Positions 34,117-46,615 of a stretch of 64,000 nucleotides of DNA are shown here, in pieces. This DNA comes from Takashimella koratensis (taxonomy: Eukaryota > Basidiomycota > Tremellomycetes > Trichosporonales > Tetragoniomycetaceae): the NCBI GenBank assembly GCA_003116875.1, contig BCKT01000002.1:1922001-1986000 (forward strand). The letters run 5' to 3'. Below the pieces are notes generated by a model, which was not told where the DNA came from, searched no databases, and saw nothing but the letters and a program-made list of their open reading frames with translations. Made by a program: the position numbers and the translations under genes. The first letter of the stretch is position 1. Each line of letters opens with the position of its first letter.

Positions 34117-35256
34117 TCACATCTGCTCATATTCCTCGCAGTCGTCATCGTCATCATCATCCATTTCATCATCCTCTCCGTCCGCGCCTTCGTTGTCCCC
34201 CTCGGGTTCCGAGACTCGCATAGCCGACAAAAGGTTGTAGACGTTGGGAAAACGTTCCATCTGCTTCAACGTGGGTCGGAAGAGCTCAGGCCGCTTGTGA
34301 AGAGCCAGATTAACCAGGGCGTGTTGCGCATCGTCGGCACCGAAGCCCATGATGGCGTCGACAAAGGTCATGATCTGGACTCGTTGTTCGTACAATTTGC
34401 CCGGCGGCGTCTTCTTCTTCGTCTGCTTCTGCTTCTCTTGGAGTTCTTGAAGCCGGACGGCTTCGAGTTCGAGAGCCCATGAAAGCAGCGTGGACAGATC
34501 TGTCTCGGGATGTGCTGCAGTGTTTCGAGGGCTTTCGATTTCTGCCTGGTTGACCACCTTCACCCAGCGGGTGACGTTTCCAGCGACCGTTTCTGATCGG
34601 TCTCGAAGCGAACGGAACGTCTCTGACCCCTCCTGTGTCACTCCAATCTCGACAGACCGTCGAATCTATCGAGGTGTCAGAAGTGTCGAGTATGCCTCGC
34701 CTGACTCATACTGGCAGCATGATTGAACTCACATCGCTAATAGACTCGAGGTGCGTCTCATCCTCGACGGTTTGGCCCCGTTCCGACTCGGCGACGGCCT
34801 TGCTCCTGTCACTGATAAAATGAAGAATGGCTCGGGGCAGAAGCACCGCCTTGGTTTCGACGCGGCTCCTATTCGCGGCTTCGAGGAACACAACGCGGGC
34901 TTCCAACGAGGAGAGTTTCCCACTGAGGGCGATGACGGCTTTGTTCTGCCTCTCCACCCTCTCGCTCAGGGCCTCGTTCTCCTTCGCGATCCGTTTATGT
35001 TCCTTAGAGAGCTTCTTGTTCTCCTTTTCGAATTTTGCGTCAAGATCGAGCAAATGTGCATCGTGTCGCGACAAACGCTCATCCACCTGTGCTAGGGTCA
35101 ACAAAAGCCCCAAGTCATCAACGAAACCTTGGCACTCACCATCATAGCCAGAGCAGAGACCGCCGCGGAATCGGGTTGATCGAGAACGAAAGCGCGAGTG
35201 ACATGCTCTGCGCTGGTCGACGGTTCGAAATGAACATTGGCCGAGTGTACAGACAT
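34117..35256 (-). CDS. Coiled-coil protein with acidic C-terminus, unknown function
   Basis: Three exons can be phased: from 35140 upstream, 34733-35086 and 34117-34665. The middle exon encodes a heptad-rich coiled coil (KFEKENKKLSKEHKRIAKEN, then LSERVERQNKAVIALSGKL). The last exon holds a helical domain (LSTLLSWALELEAVRLQEL; LYEQRVQIMTFVDAIMGFG; ALVNLALHKRPELF) and ends in an Asp/Glu run. The first Met in frame is at 35256 (MSVHSANVHFEP). However, the frame stays open and protein-like for about 60 more codons upstream, to about 35445, ending at an acceptor-like CCTCACAG. The true start is therefore probably in an unidentified exon between 35450 and 35690. I recognise no family. It is convergent with eIF3b. 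Confidence 0.7.
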
Positions 35257-35698
35257 CCCTGCGTTCGAGGTGTGCTTGAGGACTTGCTCAACCAGGTTAT
35301 CACCGGGATCAACGACGGTCGAGAGGAGAGGGTGTCCCGGATGGATCGAGACGGTGACCTTGGATGGGGCGTTTACTGCCGTCTTGTCGGACTCGTCGGA
35401 CGTCTTCGACCTTCCAGATGGTGAAGATTCGGGTGGCTGTGAGGATGGAGAATGACAACCTGATGGGTAAGTTGATGGATGAGGAAGAAGGCATCATGTC
35501 GCCAGCGGCAAACGTATACATTTAAAGTTGGGAGTGAGGTCACGTGCGATTGGGTCGGGACCAGCTGTTTTTGGGATATCTCGAGCTGTCAAGATCACAC
35601 ATCCTCATCTCTGTTCAGAGGTGCATGCTTGATACTTTACAAGTCAGGTCTATCCATTCCAGACTTTCCTACAAGTCAATTGACCTGGACTTCACGTG

Positions 35699-38600
35699 CT
35701 ACGAAGCGAATTTGAAATGGCACTGATGGCACGTCAAAACCTTGGACTGAGGGACCACATGCCACTTGGGCGACACGTCAATCCCACAACTCCCACACTG
35801 CTTGACCACGGGCTTGACGTCGTCACCATTCCAAGTTGCCGAGTCCACTGCGAAAACGTCCAGGCGTGTGGCTTTGCGGAGGAGCGCAAACGATTCGTGG
35901 GGAGGGACAGTCTTGTATGACGCGGTGTAGACTTGTAGCGCGGTCTGTGTCGATCGTTAGCTTCTGGATCTGTGTAGGGAGGGGGCGGGGCGGGGAGAGA
36001 GGCGGAAGAGAGGAGGAGAGGAGGGGTTTTGAAAGTCGGAGCAGGGACCCACCTCGTTGAGCTCGGGGTCAACTTCGTGCATATCGAAAATGGGAGCATC
36101 GTCGAGCGTGTGAGAGCGACACCAACACCCAGCAATCATGACGCCTGTCTCATCTTTGAATTTCGCAATAGTCACTGTCTCTCGCTTGTTTGGTTTAGCC
36201 TGGATGAGAGGGAATCGCTATCAGCATTTTTGGCTGATTACCATTCGATGGAGGCTGTATGTCAATACGTACTAAAGCAAACTGGAAACCAAAGCGATAG
36301 CCCGCTTGCCAAGCGCATGAAGGGTGGAAGGCTACTTCGCATTGCGCGCACGAGATCTTGGCGCCGTCAGGTTGCTGGCACAACGAGCACTCCTAATTCA
36401 CAACGTAGACCATCAGTATCAATCAACAGCTGGATCTTTTTTTGCTCTCTTCGGCCTAGTTGCATCCTTTTATGTGAACTCACCATCTGGAAGCGCTCAG
36501 GAGCGATCAGACTGATCCCTTCGATATCCTTCATCGTCGTCGCGTTGGTGTATTGACACTCTGGGATCCAAGCGGAACACAAGATGTGAGCCCATTGACA
36601 CCCCTCGGTCGGCTTGAGCGCGCTCAGGAAGTCAAAATCTCCCGTCTGCTTCTTTGGCTTGATCCGCGCTGCCACCGTCGCTTGGTCTCGAGGACACAGC
36701 ACACATCGTGGGTCCTATGAGTGTCATCAGCACTGATCAGATCGCCCAAAGTTTATCTCAAACGAGGCGCCCACCACTGACCAGGTTGTTCTCCTCGAGC
36801 TTGGCATTAACACACAACTCGCACTCCCACTCCGCTCCCATCGCCTCGGGCGCGATCCCATAACACCCAGCATGCACGGAGAAAGTACAAGACTTGCATC
36901 GCGCCATGGCTGATTTCGGTTCCATCCGCTTGCAGCATGCGCAAGGGGGAAGTTTGGGCGGCGCAGGTGGGACAGGTGTTGAAGTTCCACTGGCTGCGTC
37001 CCCGTTCTTCCCCTTTTTCTTAATGTCTTTCTTGCTGTCCTCGGCTTTGACAAATGAGATGACCCCATACTTTCGGTAATTGGAGCTGGTTGTGTCAGAC
37101 CGGTCGACCGTAAGTAGAGAAACTCACCCGCAGCTCTCACACATGGCGGTCCCCTGGACCGATCGAGGACATCGCCACCAGACATTCGATATCCTCGTTG
37201 AACATGCCGCGCACTGAATCTTGTTCTTATTCTCATCCGCAAAGCTCGCGCTGTACAGCGAGACCTCATCATCCGATGCTTCCGAATCAGCACGACGAAT
37301 TTTACCAAGCGACGGCGCGCCCAGCGTCTTGGTCGTCCTCCCGTGCGCTGCGTGCACTTTACGGTGTTGCCGGATCGCCTCATTCTCCAGCTTGAGCTTC
37401 TTGTTCTTCCAGATATAGTGGTACCGCAACACATCGGCCGAGCGTTTCCCAATCAACTTGCCAGTCTCGTGTACCTCGAGTCCGCCGTACCGCTCCAGTT
37501 GCGTCTCGTATGTCGCGTTTTGCTCCTCGTTGAACTGAACCAGGTCAGCAATGTCAGTGAGACGAACTTACCAAGATGGGTGCAAAATCTGCGAGCTTGA
37601 GGCTGCGCATGTGTTTGAGCGCAGCGTCCCTGCCCATGGTCGTGTACGCGGCAACCGCACGATCAAGTCGGACTACGTCGTAATTCGGGACAGCCAGGTT
37701 GAGTCGTGCCACGTCGACCATATACGCGGCGACTTGAATCAGTATTCACTCTATACGCCGGACTCACGCTCTTCACTTGGTGTCGACAAGACGTCTATCG
37801 TCGACTCGTGCTTCTTCTGCCCCGTATCAAAACCTCGCTCCACTGCGGCGTTAGCAAAGCAATAAAAACCCTCACCATTTAGCCTAGACGGTCCAGCCTC
37901 GGGATCACCGAAACCGTGGTGTGCCTCTGCTTCTTTCTGCTCCTCCCAGGTCAACACGTTGGCTTGAAACTTTTGCCCGACGCGAGTCACGGCTCGAGGG
38001 AAAATTGGGTCCTCAGGATCGACCGTATCCTCGGCATTTGTATACAGCCTTCCAGTCAGCCCCCATGCCAGCCTTGACTTACCCAAAGTATCGCCATGGC
38101 CACCCTCGGTAGGTTACGTCTGGTCTGTCATTGGACACTGCCTTCTCCTTGGCGGCCTTCGCGCTGCCTTTGGTTGGACGACTCGTGGGCTGCCCGTTGC
38201 TCGCAAACCTAAATTTCTCCGACTCGACATCCTTGCGACGTTGGATCGTGCATGCTAAACACGCCCAAGAGTATCCCTTGGCTGGCTTGGCCGCCAGCGG
38301 TGGTGTCAAACACTTCATATGGTAGAATTGCTTGCAGACCCTGGGAGTGTCAGCGGAGTGATGCAACACAGGTTGGTCTGACTTACTCGCAGCGGACCGA
38401 GTCGACACTTGCTGACCATTGGGAGCACACGCAGCATGCGCGGTACGCATCGAGCAAATCCGAGACCATTTCTTTCTCAGCAACGAGGTATTCGTATCGC
38501 TGCAGCAACACCTCCTTGACATGTGGAGGAACTAGGCAGATTAGCTTTGCCCGTTTTTTTCCCCGCATCCGACTCACTGTTGTTCACGCTTGACGTCCGG

Positions 38601-39207
38601 ACGACCTCGTATTCGCGCTTGATATAAGGATCAAAGAACTTGATGAAATAGAACGAGTCTGGGTTACGTTTCCAAGCGATCAAGTCCTCAATCTTGTCGC
38701 GATGTCGGACATGGCATTTCCCGCGTACGCTGGACAATGGTTCAACCGTGGTGTGGATCGCAGCGAGCAGTTGACGAAAGTCGGACACGTTGCGTCCAGA
38801 GATCTACGTGGGGGGGTCAGCAAAATCAAAACGGGATGTGGGTTGCGCTGATCGTGGAACTCACATCGCTGGGGCGGTAGTATAGGGAGAGTCGGACTTG
38901 CAAGTCGGCGGCCATCGCGCCGCGCATACCCTTTTTCGGCGTGCTGTTACCAGGCTGAAATTCGATGATACGCGCGATGGTGTAAGGGGTACCTATGTGA
39001 TGGATTTGATTGAGCTCGAGTCGAAGGGACAAGGGAGAGAGGAATGAGCTTACCGTCCCGGTCGGACCAAGGAGGAGAAACGTAGACATGGTCTGCAGAA
39101 ATGAGCAAGTGCGCGGCAAGGAGACGGAGGGATAGCTTACCGTTGATGTGGACCGTCTCGCCGTTGGCCAGCTTGGCAGAGGTAGTGGTAAAGTTTGAGT
39201 ATACCAT
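35699..39207 (-). CDS. SNT2: Snt2-like chromatin regulator (BAH, PHD and SANT-like domains)
   Basis: Start at 39207 (MVYSNFTTTSAKL); stop TAG at 35699-35701; many short introns. In order: an N-terminal BAH domain (YVSPPWSDRDGTPYTIARI; SLYYRPSDISGRN; FYFIKFFDPYIKREYEVVRT). Next is a first PHD finger (CCVCSQWSASVDSVRCEVCK, then FYHMKCLTPPL). After it come a SANT-like helical region (FNEEQNATYETQLERYGGLE; KRSADVLRYHYIWKNKKLKL) and a GATA-like finger (CAACSTRISNVWWRCPRS). Then follow a second PHD and an extended PHD (GCQWAHILCSAWIPECQ; CSLCQQPDGAKISCAQCEVA). A final CxxC pair lies near the end (CGSCGIDVSPKWHVV; CHQCHF). This order matches fungal Snt2, which with Ecm5 and Rpd3 links histone marks to stress and nutrient genes. 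It is divergent from ETFA. Confidence 0.9.
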
Positions 39208-40216
39208 GGCGGGCTACTCGAAGTGGGTGGGGAGTGAAGAGGATGGTAGGAGAGTCGGGCAGGCTAAGACGGTGCCGTGGAGGAATGAACAGGGATGGAG
39301 AGAAGACGAAGGCAGGGTCGATTTGGTCGGTCTCAAATCGCCGGCTCACCCGTTCTCACCTGGAATTAATCCAAGGTGAAAGTACGAAACGATTGTAGGG
39401 AGTGGTCCGGCAAGGCTCCAGCACAATCTACGGGTGAAGCTGAGTGAGATAGACGGGGTATGGAGATGAAAAAGAGGTGAGGTGGGCGAGGAGTAGAGGA
39501 GGGTGAAGGATGAGGGTAAGAGTGCAAGTCGAAAATGAAAATGAAGGGAAAAGTCGCGGAAATCGATGCAACACGTACTAGCAGGGGTGAGGTATCGGCA
39601 CAGCACAAGATCAATATGAGTTTTGAGGGACAGAGTGGGACAGGGACAAGTCAGAGTAGCCGTGGAGATGTACCTGTACAAAGTCGTGCATACCGATGCA
39701 TTCGATGAGCATTGTCGAGCGCTGGAGTGGGTTGATGAATGCTCGCTCTGGGTCCCGACCGCCACAGATCGCTCGGTCCCTTATCCGTCGCCTACGATGG
39801 TACAAAGAGTCGAGACTCGAACGCGAGATGCAAAACAGCAGGAGACTGTCCTTGTACCCATCCATGCATGCATGAGTGATGATACACCTGCTACCGAGGC
39901 GACCCGATGAGCTGGGGGCTGCCCGGTGACGAGGTGTCGGGTGGGCGGGTGTTTGCGCGGTGAGATTATCTGCCACGCGCAGGACCCGTCGGTTAGCGGG
40001 TGATTAGGATTGATTAGGGGTGGTTAGGAAGGGGTTGTAATGGATTGTAATTGGTGTGAATTGACTCCGCTAGTCGGAGTGTAATCCCTCCCCTTTTTAT
40101 TCGACTTTTTCTCGGGAATCGTCAACCAACCGGCTCTTCATTCCTCACATCCCCCCCTGCCCCCTCTCCCCTCCCACTGCCTACCCCCTCCCCCTCCCCC
40201 TCCCCCTACCCACGCC
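39208..40216. promoter_or_regulatory. Divergent spacer between Snt2 and ETFA
   Basis: A 1.0-kb shared promoter region. The 60 bp before the ETFA start are dominated by CCCCTC/CCCCCT runs (about 40145-40208), a CT-rich promoter or leader. Open frames on the minus strand near 39346-39976 read as low-complexity Ser/His/Pro sequence and are probably not genes. Confidence 0.5.
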
Positions 40217-41625
40217 ATGCTCTTCCGATCCGCAGCTCGCATTTCCCGCGCCACACCGGCCTCCGTATCCTACGCTACTGCCGCACAGCGCCGCCTCGCT
40301 TCCTCCCTCGTTTACCTCGAGCACAAGGCTGGCAAGCTCAACGACGGCAGTCTCAGCGCGGTTACCGCCGCCAAGAAACTCGACGGCGAGGTGAGTCCCG
40401 GATCGTGTCTTTCGTTCAGAGGGAGATGGAATAGACGCAATGAAAAGTGGAGATCACAGCTGATTCTTGCTAGGTCGCCGGTCTTGTCGTCGGATCCAAT
40501 GCCGATATCGACGGTGTCCTTGAGGAGGTCAAGAAGTGAGTCAATTGGGATCGAGTATTAGACAAGTCTGACCTTTGTTTCAGGATCAACGGCCTTTCCA
40601 AGGTCTACACCGCGGCTTCGGATGCATACGCCAACTCTATTGCTGAGAGTGAGTGGCGCTGCCCCAATCAGCCAAAGCCTTTCCTGACCCTTTTCCAGAC
40701 GTCACCCCTCTCCTCGTCTCCTTCCTCCCGTCAAAGTCCATCTCCCACCTGTTCGCCGCCCACACCGCCGTCGGCAAGAACATTTTCCCTCGCGTCGCTG
40801 GTGCTCTAGACGTTTCCATGGTACGCCACTCCTCCTTTTCATCCCTCTCGCCCTTGCTTCAGCTGACACCTGTTTAGATCTCCGACATCATTGGTCTCGA
40901 GTCTTCGGGCGACGAGTTCACCCGCCCGATCTACGCCGGTAACGCTATTCTCAAAGTCAAGTCGTCGCCAAAGGACACGATCAAGGTTGTGACTGTCCGA
41001 ACGACGGCGTTTGACAAGGCTGCCAAGGAAGGTGGCTCGGCCGCCGTCGAGGAGGTCTCCCCCGTTGACGCCCAGTGTGAGTGACGCTGTACTGGCGGAA
41101 AGAGACCTGTAAGCTGATCCACGCAGCGCCGATCAAATTCATTAGCGAGGAGCTCACCGTTTCGTCTCGACCCGACCTCTCGTCTGCTGCCCGTGTCGTG
41201 TCCGGTGGTCGTGCGCTCAAGAGCCAGGAGAGCTTTGAGAAGGTTCTCGACCCGCTTGCCGATGCTCTCGGTGCCGGTGAGTATGCTTTTGGACTTTGGC
41301 TGCTATCTGAAACTGGATACCTCATTTATTCACTTTAACTGACTGAGCGTTAGCTGTTGGTGCGTCGCGTGCTGCTGTTGACGCCGGATACGCCGACAAC
41401 TCGCTGCAAGTTGGTCAGACGGGTAAAGTCGTCGCTCCCGAGCTTTACGTGGCCGTTGGTATCTCTGGTGCGATTCAGCATTTGGCTGGTATGAAGGAGA
41501 GCAAGATGATTGTTGCGATCAACAAGGATCCGGATGCGCCCATCTTCCAAGTCGCTGACGCCGGTTTGGTTGCCGACTTGTTCGAAGCCGTTCCCGAGCT
41601 CGTCAAGAAGGTATCTGCAAAGTAG
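40217..41625 (+). CDS. ETFA: Electron transfer flavoprotein alpha subunit, mitochondrial
   Basis: Seven exons, 40217-40390, 40474-40535, 40584-40648, 40699-40820, 40878-41076, 41127-41276 and 41354-41625, give 347 residues. ETF takes electrons from acyl-CoA and amino-acid dehydrogenases and passes them to ETF-ubiquinone oxidoreductase. The start has an Arg/Ser/Ala-rich mitochondrial presequence ([20 protein letters not shown]). Domain I reads [20 protein letters not shown], then [20 protein letters not shown]. The FAD-binding domain II is intact: [20 protein letters not shown], then [24 protein letters not shown] sequence, [40 protein letters not shown] and [20 protein letters not shown]. Confidence 0.98.
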
Positions 41626-42150
41626 AACCGTGATACGCAAGGGCGAGGGATAGCAGGGGCTTGAGATTGTCCAATAGGAGAGCATCGTCCGTAGCTGCTG
41701 CTGTGGCTCGCTGTGGGCATTGTATAGGAGCAGCTGTGGATGTGTATGCATTGGTTGTGTCGTGTGAGCCGTGGTCGGGAGATGGAGATGGAGGTATGTA
41801 CACCCTGGGCGCGACGGTGCTGGTTCGTGTTTCAAATTGAAAACATCCCTCTGCACAACACAACACTGCACCATCCTCCATCCATTCATCCATCACCTAC
41901 CATCTCTCACCTCCTCTGGGCTACTATCACCCTCTACACAGAGCATCGCGGCTATCGGTAGCACAGTCCCCGCGGCGACGCTTACATACTCGTGCAGCGC
42001 ATCGAAATCTCAAGAGGACACCGGTCCTCTCGCTCGAGCCTCGCTCCTACCTCCCCCCTCTCCCTTTCCCTTTCCCTTTCCCCTTGCTCTCATCCTCGTC
42101 AATTTTCATTCTCGCAACTTCATGTCAACCGCAATTTTAGACGACAGACG
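41626..42150. other. Spacer upstream of the BTB/CAP-Gly gene
   Basis: This 525-bp region includes a (CCCTTT)n pyrimidine tract at about 42058-42083. An upstream in-frame ATG at 41992 would add 53 low-complexity residues; I prefer the ATG at 42151. Confidence 0.45.
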
Positions 42151-45100
42151 ATGAGGCCGTCTCCTCGCATAAGCGACCTCCCACCCGGCGGCTCGGTCTC
42201 TGGCTCGGGCTCGGGCTTGATACTAGGACCAGCGTCGGGTATCCTCTCGCTCGGACTGCCTAGCGTGCCTTCCGTCGAGGAAAGGGTCGCGCAGTCGACC
42301 GAGTTGTGGGCAAGAGATCTCGGCGCGCTCTTTGAGCATGCAAAAGAGCGGTTCGGGGACGTCGTCTGGGAGACTGATGGTGGGGATAGAATATGGGGTC
42401 ATAAAGGTAAGTCGAGAAATGGTGGGACGTGCGTAGTTACTGAGGCGTAGTGACAAGTCGCTGACGGGACGTGTGCGGTACAGCTATCATCTACGCCAGA
42501 GCTCCAAGTGAGTTCATCGAACCACACTCCGTCTACACTTATCTGCTCAACCCTTGCTAACGCCCATTCCAGAGGCCTTTAAAGATCGCTACTTCATCTC
42601 CAGACCATTTGCTCGCTCTCCTATACCCACACCTACCTCACCAGGCCTCCTCCCTCCTCTTTTCCCAACCCGCAACACACCTAGCCCGTATACCACCTCG
42701 GCGTCAACCACCGCCTCGGGACGCGGGAGCAGCCTATCCATCGAGACCGTTAGCGAGGGGACTCTGCGGCCGGGGACGGGCACAGGATTCGCCAGTGGTC
42801 TCGGCCCCGGTAATGGTACGAATGGGAACACGCTGCATCTGACACATGAGGATGCACCGGAGTTGTTCCGTGCCCAGCTAGAGTGGCTGTACACGGGTGA
42901 AGGATTTGGAGACGTGGTTGAGTGGATCAGCGCAGAGGATGAGGAGAGTGGGGCAATGAGCGTGAGGGACTCGTTAGGCCGCCGAGGTAACCTCGCAGAT
43001 CGCAGAGACAAGCTCGGACAGGTGAGTGGTTACCGGGCCAGTAATAGCGCACGCAGGCTCTCTACGAGCTGTACAGACCCCGCTGACACCGCCAGGACCT
43101 GACATACATGTGGCGAAGCAAACTCTACTGCGACGTACGGATTCACCTTACCCCTCTCGAACCCGAATCCGCTTCTGAAGACTCGGACGACTCTACCGAC
43201 TCTTTTGCATCTACCGCGATCTTTGCTTCTCACCGCTTCCTCCTCGTTTCCCGATCCCCTTACTTTGCCTCTGTCCTCCTCAACCCCTCCTCCTTCCGCC
43301 CTGCATCTACCGCGGACGTCCACCTCCCTACTCCTCCGTTCACACCCGCCGCGCTCCACTTTTGCCTCGGGTGGATGTACGCTGGGCACCTGGACTTCTC
43401 CAATCGCTCCTTCGACCTAGTCACGGCATTCCAAATCCACAGGGCCGCAGCGTACCTCCAGCTCGACGCGCTCGTCGACGAGGTCGAGAGCAGGATCGCA
43501 CATGATTTCTGCCACGGGCTGGATGTGGACAAGTGTCGGTGTCGGCGGTGTCCGGTCCGCGCGGCACGCGTATGGCGTTTTGCAACAGCAAGCGACGTGG
43601 GCGCTGTCGATCTCGCACGGAGGGCAAGAGCCTACGTCGTCCGTGCCTGGGCGGAGAGCTGGGGGAAAGAGGTCGGGCTAGCGGACGAAGCTGAAAGAGC
43701 GGCGCTCGTTAAAGATGTTGTGGGAGGGATCAACTACCAGACGGTGATAGCCGCGTTCAGGGGGTGTGAGCAGGTGCGCGCGAGGATGGATGCCGGGATC
43801 CGAAGTCGTGGGAAAGACGCAGGGCCCTGGGTTGATGCTCTCGAGGTCATGATCGAGGCGATCGAGACGCGGGCTCGTACAGTGCTCATCGACGACTTTC
43901 CGCGTGTCGCCGAAGGAGCGCAGTTATGGGACTTGGTCTCAGGCAAAGGATTCAGCGACGATCTCCTCGACCGGGTCTTGAAGGAAGTCGTCGATGGCGC
44001 TGGGAGTTCGCGTGGCTGCAACTCGGCGCCCAAAGTGTACCAAGCGCTCGTGTCGGCCGTTCTGCTCAAAGTTGACCCGGATTCGCTAGAGGCAGCGTTA
44101 CCTGCCCGGTCGAGGAGTAGGCAGATGATCGAAGCCGCGAAAGAAGGGGTATTGGCGCATATACGTCGGCGGTGGATGCAGGTCCGGGATGCTGGCGGGT
44201 TCGAGGGACTTGATAATTGGGCGATCAAGGAGATCAGCGATGGTGAGTTGAGAAGTGAAGATGATCTGAGAGTCTTGCTAATGATGTACTTTAGAGATCG
44301 AAGTACCACTCGAAGAACTACTCGGCGCGTCGGCGGCTGCAACGGCACTGGGTACACCTAACCGGCCTCGAGGTATCCCACGTACGACTTCCCGGATCTC
44401 TGCGCTTAGTGAAGCTCGAGAAACACGCACACCGCGATCCGCGTCCGAGACTGCGGCTTCGTCTCGCCCTTCCACCCTTCGTCGTCCTCTCCCCGCCTCA
44501 TCATCTGGGGGAGCCGTACCGCCGTCCCCTCCCCAGGCGGACGGGCTGCGCAGGCTCCGCCTCTCCAGCTCGGCATCTACTGCATCCATGGCGTCGTCAT
44601 CTCGCTCGACTCGCTCCATCTCTGCGCCGACGCGCACCCCCGCGGCGCCGTCAACTAGCGTGAACGCCGGATCAGGCCCGACAGCGCGTAGTCCAACGGC
44701 AGCGAAACAAGGCGCGGTGGTCTCTGTAGGCGGCGGGTCAAGGGGTCGGACCTCGGGAGCAGGGGAACGAGCGGGATCAGCAAGCCCAACACCGTCCAGG
44801 CCGTCGCCATCGACAAAGACAATGACAGGTCCACCGAGGCAACTCCTCACTCGCGCAAACGCGACAGCGAAGAGCCCATCAACACTCGGACCAGGAGCGG
44901 GAACGTCGTCGTCGGCGTCGGGGATCGGGTCAGGTCGGACTCCTTCCATCGCGTCGACGAGGTCGGTCGCGTCGACAAAGACTTCCGCTACCACAGCGAC
45001 CACGAGGACGAATGGGGCGGCAGCCACGGGGACAAGGGCGGCTGTATCTGCTCGTACGCCCGGAACTGCTTCAGCCGGGTCCGTGTTGAAGACAAGACCT

Positions 45101-46615
45101 GGAGTAGCGTCGAACACGGTCACACCGTCTCCAAGGCAGAGGACCGAGTCTGCCTCCACCACAGCATCGGTACGGAGCAAGGCGCCTTCGATTACGCCAT
45201 CAGTACGAAGCACCGTTAGCCGATTGAATGCGACTCAGCCTGCACCGTTACCAAAGGCAGGCGCGACCTCGTCCCCCTTGACAACCGGGAAGACTGCGTC
45301 CAGGCTCGGACCGGCAACGCCGTCGACTCCGGGCGCTGTAGCTGGTCGGTCAGTCACGGGGCCGACCAAAGGCTCGACAGGGTCAAGTGCGACCACACCG
45401 AGGGTGAGGGTATCCTCAGCCGCTGGGACGCCGAGTGCTGCGGGAGCCAGTGCGTCAAAGCTAGTCTCAGGGCCAGCTGTCACCAAAATGACTGTCCCGT
45501 CTCGTCTGCGCACGGCATCGACAGCGTCCACCGCATCTTCCAGGGCCGGGGTGAATGCGGCAGGTGCAACACCCACCCGGGCTGCACCATCGACCGCAAT
45601 CCCCAATCCTCCACCGGACCCACCGACCTCGGCCCTTCCGCGATCTCGACCCGCTGTACGCTCACCCTCGGGGTCTACCGACGAGCCCGAGGCCACGACC
45701 CCGCACCTATCCGAGATCATCGAACCGGTCATCCGAGGCGACGACTCGCTTGGATCCGACTTGTCGACCTCGTTCCCTTCCGTGGCAGTAGGCAAGTCGC
45801 TCGATTCTGCTATCCTACACGGTCTAGGGAAAGGGGCACCGACACCATCTGTACACTCTCGACCCGGGGTCTCAGCCCGACCTCGTCTCGCCGAACTATC
45901 TCAGCCTCAACCATCCGTTACCGCCCCCGGCTTGTCTAAAGCACCTACAACCATCAAACTTCTACCCCCGCCTGGAACTCAGGCGTTCACGGGTCGAGGC
46001 GTGGTACTCACAGTCGGGATCCCATGTATCGTCCTCCACTCTTCCCGGCGGGCAAGGTTCCGCGCCAACGTCCGATACCTTGGCAAGATGGAGGGCGCGT
46101 CCGGGGCCTGGGTCGGGCTGGAGGTTGAGGATTTGGAGAGGTTGGGGATCAAGACACTCCCGGATGGGTCGAAAGATGGAGTACATTATTTCAACCTCTC
46201 GAATGAGGCGGCAATGGCAGGGGAAACCACGGGGTTGAGAGGAGAGGCAGTGGGGGAAGGGGAAGGAGGAGAGAGGAAGAGAAGGGTACAAGCGATTGGT
46301 GACTCTTTAACGAATCGAAAGAAGAATGGACTCAACATAGGACTTGGACTCGGAGGAACTCGATCAAGTCCAAAGACGAGTCGCGTGAAGATGGGTACGA
46401 GCGGTATGAGGAATGGATCGGGGTCGGCTGGGGTGCCAGGTTTTGGGGGAGGGAGAAGCGCGAGTGGAGGGGGAGGGCTCAGTGTCGATCAGCCGGATAG
46501 GAAAAGGAGCTTGTCACCTTTCGCTATCGCCGCTGCTGATTGGGGAGTTGGAGAGAACCCCAGAGCGCTCTTCGTTCGACCTAGCGAGGTCTTGTTCGTC
46601 CTTGGCGCCGAGTAA
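42151..46615 (+). CDS. Large protein with two BTB-like regions and a C-terminal CAP-Gly domain
   Basis: Five exons, 42151-42406, 42484-42507 (24 nt), 42573-43021, 43096-44242 and 44295-46615, join in frame to give 1,398 residues. The first BTB-like region is interrupted by a Ser/Thr/Pro/Gly loop (GDVVWETDGGDRIWGHKAII, then LHLTHEDAPELFRAQLEWLY). The second is more typical (LYCDVRIHLTPLEP; IFASHRFLLVSRSPYFASVL; FTPAALHFCLGWMYAGHLDF) and is followed by a BACK-like helical region. Roughly 550 residues of basic Ser/Thr/Pro/Ala-rich linker come next. Near the C-terminus is a CAP-Gly domain (RARFRANVRYLGKMEGASGA, WVGLEVEDLERLG, then DGSKDGVHYFNLS). I infer a microtubule-associated or cullin-adaptor protein. 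The usual GKNDG core of CAP-Gly is altered. Confidence 0.85.

Noticed and set aside
39346..39976. Minus-strand open frames upstream of Snt2
   Set aside because: Low-complexity Ser/His/Pro/Thr translations from a purine-rich strand; probably promoter sequence.
44278..45213. A 311-codon open frame on the minus strand under the BTB/CAP-Gly gene
   Set aside because: It is antisense to a GC-rich, Ser/Thr/Ala-coding exon, which creates long Asp/Val/Ala-rich mirror frames. No splice logic or family supports it.
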